From: Pseudoduganella namucuonensis
GTDB lineage: Bacteria; Pseudomonadota; Gammaproteobacteria; Burkholderiales; Burkholderiaceae_D
DNA: 64,000 nucleotides
Reading direction: 5' to 3'
NCBI RefSeq assembly: GCF_900116645.1
Contig: NZ_FPBO01000025.1
Location: forward strand, 56,818-120,817
This document shows, one piece after another, positions 60,843-64,000 of the stretch. A program made the translations under genes and the position numbers. The stretch's first letter is position 1, and every line of letters starts with the position of its first letter. Under the pieces are notes generated by a model. That model saw nothing but the letters and a program-made list of their open reading frames with translations, was not told the DNA's origin and searched no databases.

Positions 60843-61286
60843 ATGTTAAAGGCGGTCATAGTCGACACCAGCGCGGTGGCGCGCGGCTTGTTGAACACGG
60901 TGCTGCTGGACGGCGGCTACGACGTGGTGGGCCAGGCCCACACCGGCGTCAGCGCGATCGCGCAAATGGTCAAGCATCAGCCGCAGATCCTGTGCATCGC
61001 GCGCGATGTGGTGGAGGCGGACGAGGCGGCGGCGCGCGAGCTGCGCCGCGACTGGCCCAAGACCTTGATTTTCATGGTGTCCAGCGAGTTCGACGCGGCC
61101 ACCGTGCAGAAGGCCCACGCGATGGGCGTCAACGGCTTCATCGTGAAGCCCTTCAACGCCGGCACGGTGCTGAAAACCATCCGCGCCACCGTGATCGCCA
61201 TGGTCAAGCGCCAGCAGAAGGCACTGGCGGAGCAGAACGGCGGCGCCGACGCGGCCGACACCCCCGCGCCGGACGCGCCGGCCTGA
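60843..61286 (+). CDS. Single-domain response-regulator protein with atypical receiver
   Basis: 147 residues with a CheY-like fold: KAVIVDTSAVARGLLNTVL at the start, MVSSEFDAATV for strand 4, and GFIVKPFNAGTVLKTI with the conserved Lys. One acidic residue of the usual N-terminal pair is Thr (T9), and the position 45 residues after D8, where the phosphoacceptor Asp belongs, is A53; the nearest Asp is D55. A C-terminal Ala/Asp tail follows. It may work without phosphorylation. Starts 24 bases after the exonuclease gene. Confidence 0.85.
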   Translation: MLKAVIVDTSAVARGLLNTVLLDGGYDVVGQAHTGVSAIAQMVKHQPQILCIARDVVEADEAAARELRRDWPKTLIFMVSSEFDAATVQKAHAMGVNGFIVKPFNAGTVLKTIRATVIAMVKRQQKALAEQNGGADAADTPAPDAPA

Positions 61287-61294
61287 GGCCGGCG

Positions 61295-62407
61295 TCAAGC
61301 CGGCGGCGAGCCGCCGTCGATGATGCCCCCGCCCAGGCACACGTCGCCGTCGTACAGCACGGCCGACTGGCCGGGCGTGACCGCCCATTGCGCGTCCGGG
61401 AAGCCCAGCGCGAAGCGCAGCTCGCCGTCGGGCGCCACGTCGCACGGCACGTCGGCCTGGCGGTAGCGCGTCTTGGCGGCGATGCGGCCGGCCTCCGGCG
61501 GCGCGCCGGCGATCCAGCTGGCCTGGCCCGCCGTCAGCGCGCCGGACAGCAGCCACGGATGGTCGTGTCCCTGCACCACCCACAGCGTGTTGTTCTCGAT
61601 GTCCTTGCGCGCCACGTACCAGGCGTCGCTGCTGCCGTCGGCGTTCTGGTAGGTCTTCACGCCGCCGATGCCGATGCCCTTGCGCTGGCCCAGCGTGTAG
61701 AACGACAGGCCCACGTGCTGGCCCACCACCTTGCCGTCCGGCGTCTTCATCGGCCCCGGCTGGTACGACAGGTAGCGGTTCAGGAACTCGCGGAAGGGGC
61801 GCTCGCCGATGAAGCAGATGCCGGTCGAATCCTTCTTGGCGGCGTTCGGCAGCTGCAGCTTCTCGGCGATCTTGCGCACCTCGGTTTTCGGGATCTCGCC
61901 CAGCGGGAACAGCGTCTTCGACAGCTGCGCCTGGTTCAGGCGGTGCAGGAAGTAGCTCTGGTCCTTGGTGTGGTCGTAGGCCTTCAGCAACTCGAAGCGG
62001 GCGTTGGCCGGGTTTTGCCGCACGCGCGCGTAGTGGCCGGTGGCGATCAGGTCCGCGCCCAGGTGCATGGCGTGGTCCAGGAAGGCCTTGAACTTGATCT
62101 CGGCGTTGCACAGCACGTCCGGGTTGGGCGTGCGGCCGGCCTGGTACTCGCGCAGGAACTCGGCGAACACGCGGTCCTTGTATTCGGCCGCGAAGTTGAC
62201 GGCCTCGATGTCCACGCCCACCACGTCGGCCACGCTGGCCGCGTCGATCCAGTCCTGGCGCGTGGAGCAGTATTCGGAATCGTCGTCGTCTTCCCAGTTC
62301 TTCATGAACAGGCCGATCACCTCGTAGCCCTGTTCCTTCAGCATCCACGCCGCGACCGAGGAGTCAACCCCGCCCGACATCCCGATCACGACTTTTTTCT
62401 TACTCAT
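61295..62407 (-). CDS. mnmA: tRNA-specific 2-thiouridylase
   Basis: 370 residues. It thiolates U34 of tRNA(Lys, Glu, Gln). PP-loop GMSGGVDSSV (9-18), catalytic Cys C100 in PNPDVLCNAEIKF and C198 in STGICFIGERPF, and the closing beta-barrel (VLYDGDVCLGGGIIDG) are all present. It lies 12 bases downstream of the Nudix gene, the same pairing as nudJ-mnmA in E. coli. Confidence 0.97.
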   Translation of the reverse strand: MSKKKVVIGMSGGVDSSVAAWMLKEQGYEVIGLFMKNWEDDDDSEYCSTRQDWIDAASVADVVGVDIEAVNFAAEYKDRVFAEFLREYQAGRTPNPDVLCNAEIKFKAFLDHAMHLGADLIATGHYARVRQNPANARFELLKAYDHTKDQSYFLHRLNQAQLSKTLFPLGEIPKTEVRKIAEKLQLPNAAKKDSTGICFIGERPFREFLNRYLSYQPGPMKTPDGKVVGQHVGLSFYTLGQRKGIGIGGVKTYQNADGSSDAWYVARKDIENNTLWVVQGHDHPWLLSGALTAGQASWIAGAPPEAGRIAAKTRYRQADVPCDVAPDGELRFALGFPDAQWAVTPGQSAVLYDGDVCLGGGIIDGGSPPA

Positions 62408-62419
62408 TCTTGATTTCCA

Positions 62420-62899
62420 TCAAACTTCATCAAACACGGACGCGTGCGTGTGCAACAGGTCCAGGGGCGCGCGCTTGCCCGCCAGGTAGTCGTCGATGCA
62501 GGTCAGCAGCAGCGGACTGCGGTGGCGCTCCGGGCACGCGGCGATCTCGTCGCGCGTCATCCACAGGGTGCGCAGGATGCCATCGTCCAGCGGCATGTCG
62601 TGCAACTGGCCGGCCAGGCCGCAAAAGGCGAAGCGCAGATAGGTGACGGCCTCGCCCGTGCGCGCCGAACGGTAGCGCGACATGTACATGCCCACCAGGC
62701 CGGTGGGCGTGAAGTCGTACGCGGTTTCCTCCAGCGTTTCCCGCACCACGGCCTGCTCCAGCGATTCGTGCGGGTCCAGGTGGCCGGCGGGCTGGTTCAG
62801 GCGGATGCCGTCGCTGGTTTCTTCTTCGATCAGCAGGAACAGACCGTCCCGTTCGATGACGGCGGCAACGGTGACGGAGGGTTTCCAGGTACGGGGCAT
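62420..62899 (-). CDS. nudJ: Nudix hydrolase NudJ
   Basis: 159 residues. The Nudix box is complete except for Ala at the Gly of the end: GHLDPHESLEQAVVRETLEETA, with the metal-binding RETLEE. NudJ acts on hydroxymethylpyrimidine pyrophosphate and nucleoside di/triphosphates in E. coli. The frame opens at 62983; ATG at 62899 (MPRTWKPSVTVAAVIE) follows AAGGATGAGACTT and matches usual NudJ starts. In operon with mnmA. Confidence 0.9.
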   Translation of the reverse strand: MPRTWKPSVTVAAVIERDGLFLLIEEETSDGIRLNQPAGHLDPHESLEQAVVRETLEETAYDFTPTGLVGMYMSRYRSARTGEAVTYLRFAFCGLAGQLHDMPLDDGILRTLWMTRDEIAACPERHRSPLLLTCIDDYLAGKRAPLDLLHTHASVFDEV

Positions 62900-63151
62900 A
62901 AGTCTCATCCTTGAAAGAGCCGCCATTTTAGCTTGTTCCGGGACGTAACGTTCCGATCCCCCGTAAATAGAGGGGAACGTCAATTAAAACCGGTTAATTG
63001 CACCTTGTGGGATATTGAAATCACGTTATGAAACCAATGGTTGGTCATGCGCGACAGCATATGGTTGTTGCTCTTTGAAAAGGGTTAACTTTTATGAAAA
63101 CCATGTTATGGTCTGAGCAGGTAATCATTTTTAGCAACTTCTGGAGGCATC

Positions 63152-64000
63152 ATGAGGATAGGAATACCGGCCGAGACGAGGCCGGGGGAAACCCGTGTCG
63201 CGGCGACGCCCGAGACGGTCAAGAAATTGGCCGCGAAGCACCAAATCGTCGTCCAGTCCGGCGCCGGCGTCACCGCGTCGATCACGGATGAGGCGTACGC
63301 CGCGGCCGGCGCCACCATCGCCAGCGCGGCCGAGGCCTACGGCGCCGACGTGGTGCTGAAGGTCCGCGCGCCCAACGCCGAGGAACGCGCGCTGATCAAG
63401 CCGGGAACGGTCGTCATCGGCATGCTGAACCCCTTCGACGCGGACAACAACGCGGCCATGGCCGCCGCCGGGCTGCAGGCCTTCGCGCTGGAGGCCGTGC
63501 CGCGCATCACGCGCGCGCAGTCGATGGACGTGCTGTCCTCGCAGGCCAACATCGCCGGCTACAAGGCGGTCATGGTGGGCGCCAACACCTACCAGCGCTT
63601 CATGCCGATGCTGATGACGGCGGCCGGCACCGTGAAGGCGGCGCGCGTGCTGATCATGGGCGTGGGCGTGGCGGGCCTGCAGGCCATCGCGACGGCCAAG
63701 CGCCTGGGCGCGGTGATCGAGGCGTCCGACGTGCGCCCGCCCGTCAAGGAGCAGGTGGAGTCGCTGGGCGCCAAGTTCATCGACGTGCCCTTCCTGACCG
63801 ACGAGGAGAAAGAGATCGCCAAGGGCGTGGGCGGCTACGCCCGCCCGATGCCGGCGGACTGGATGAAGCGCCAGGCCGAACTGGTGCACGAGCGCGCCAA
63901 GCTGGCCGACATCGTCATCACCACCGCGCTGATCCCGGGCCGTCCCGCGCCCGTGCTGATCTCGGAGGAGACCGTCAAGGCCATGAAGCCGGGCTCGGTG
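63152..64000 (+). CDS. pntA: NAD(P) transhydrogenase subunit alpha (3' truncated by window edge)
   Basis: 283 codons are present and the frame is still open at the window end. It begins MRIGIPAETRPGETRVAATP; RAQSMDVLSSQANIAGYKAV and VLIMGVGVAGLQAIATAKRLGAVIEASDVRP form the NAD-binding domain I of the proton-translocating transhydrogenase. CTGGAGG lies five bases before the ATG. Whether the gene is full-length PntA or a split PntAA cannot be seen. The 250 bases upstream hold no gene and are AT-richer, consistent with a promoter. Confidence 0.95.
   Translation, partial: MRIGIPAETRPGETRVAATPETVKKLAAKHQIVVQSGAGVTASITDEAYAAAGATIASAAEAYGADVVLKVRAPNAEERALIKPGTVVIGMLNPFDADNNAAMAAAGLQAFALEAVPRITRAQSMDVLSSQANIAGYKAVMVGANTYQRFMPMLMTAAGTVKAARVLIMGVGVAGLQAIATAKRLGAVIEASDVRPPVKEQVESLGAKFIDVPFLTDEEKEIAKGVGGYARPMPADWMKRQAELVHERAKLADIVITTALIPGRPAPVLISEETVKAMKPGSV

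Overview
The window looks like chromosome from a high-GC betaproteobacterium, most likely Oxalobacteraceae (Massilia/Telluria/Duganella-like). The basis is the gene content (succinylarginine pathway with a giant NAD-glutamate dehydrogenase, a sux-type sucrose locus, several TonB-dependent receptors), strong GC3 bias that opens very long antisense frames, and the style of the proteins. No rRNA, tRNA, CRISPR array, insertion sequence or prophage was seen.

Layout. 1-9.4 kb: arginine catabolism, astA (partial)-astD-astB-NAD-glutamate dehydrogenase-astE; the dehydrogenase oxidises the glutamate the pathway releases. 9.4-15.2 kb: small or poorly characterised genes, an amino-acid permease and a membrane diguanylate cyclase with a long Pro/Asp/Gly repeat. 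15.2-26.2 kb: a guanidine-utilisation operon. It has a candidate NtrC site, a sigma-54 -24/-12 promoter and a guanidine-I (ykkC) riboswitch with its own terminator. These are followed by an ABC importer, two carboxyguanidine-deiminase-type subunits, a urea/guanidine carboxylase, a TorF-like porin, allophanate hydrolase and a 34-residue ORF. The control logic looks like 'nitrogen limited AND guanidine present'.

26.2-41.4 kb: mostly housekeeping and stress genes: FUSC efflux protein, M14 carboxypeptidase, a degenerate metallo-beta-lactamase-like secreted protein, FMN reductase + LysR + GST, S46 peptidase, GlsB-type and glycine-zipper stress proteins, two YceI proteins with a cytochrome b561, purB and a second GST. 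41.4-49.2 kb: sucrose locus with LacI regulator, two LacI-type palindromes, TonB-dependent receptor, GH13 amylosucrase/sucrose hydrolase, fructokinase and MFS sugar transporter, so sucrose crosses both membranes, is split, and fructose is phosphorylated.

49.2-58.7 kb: iron cluster with bacterioferritin, PiuC-type dioxygenase, TonB, bacterioferritin-associated ferredoxin, FeoA, FeoB, a Cys-rich FeoB companion and a catecholate siderophore receptor. Three Fur-box-like palindromes sit in its promoters. A GltB-like FMN protein lies between the feo genes and the receptor. 58.8-64 kb: GST, a BrnT toxin with a short antitoxin in a lower-GC patch, a 5'-3' exonuclease, a receiver protein lacking the usual phosphoacceptor Asp, mnmA-nudJ, and the start of a proton-translocating transhydrogenase alpha subunit.
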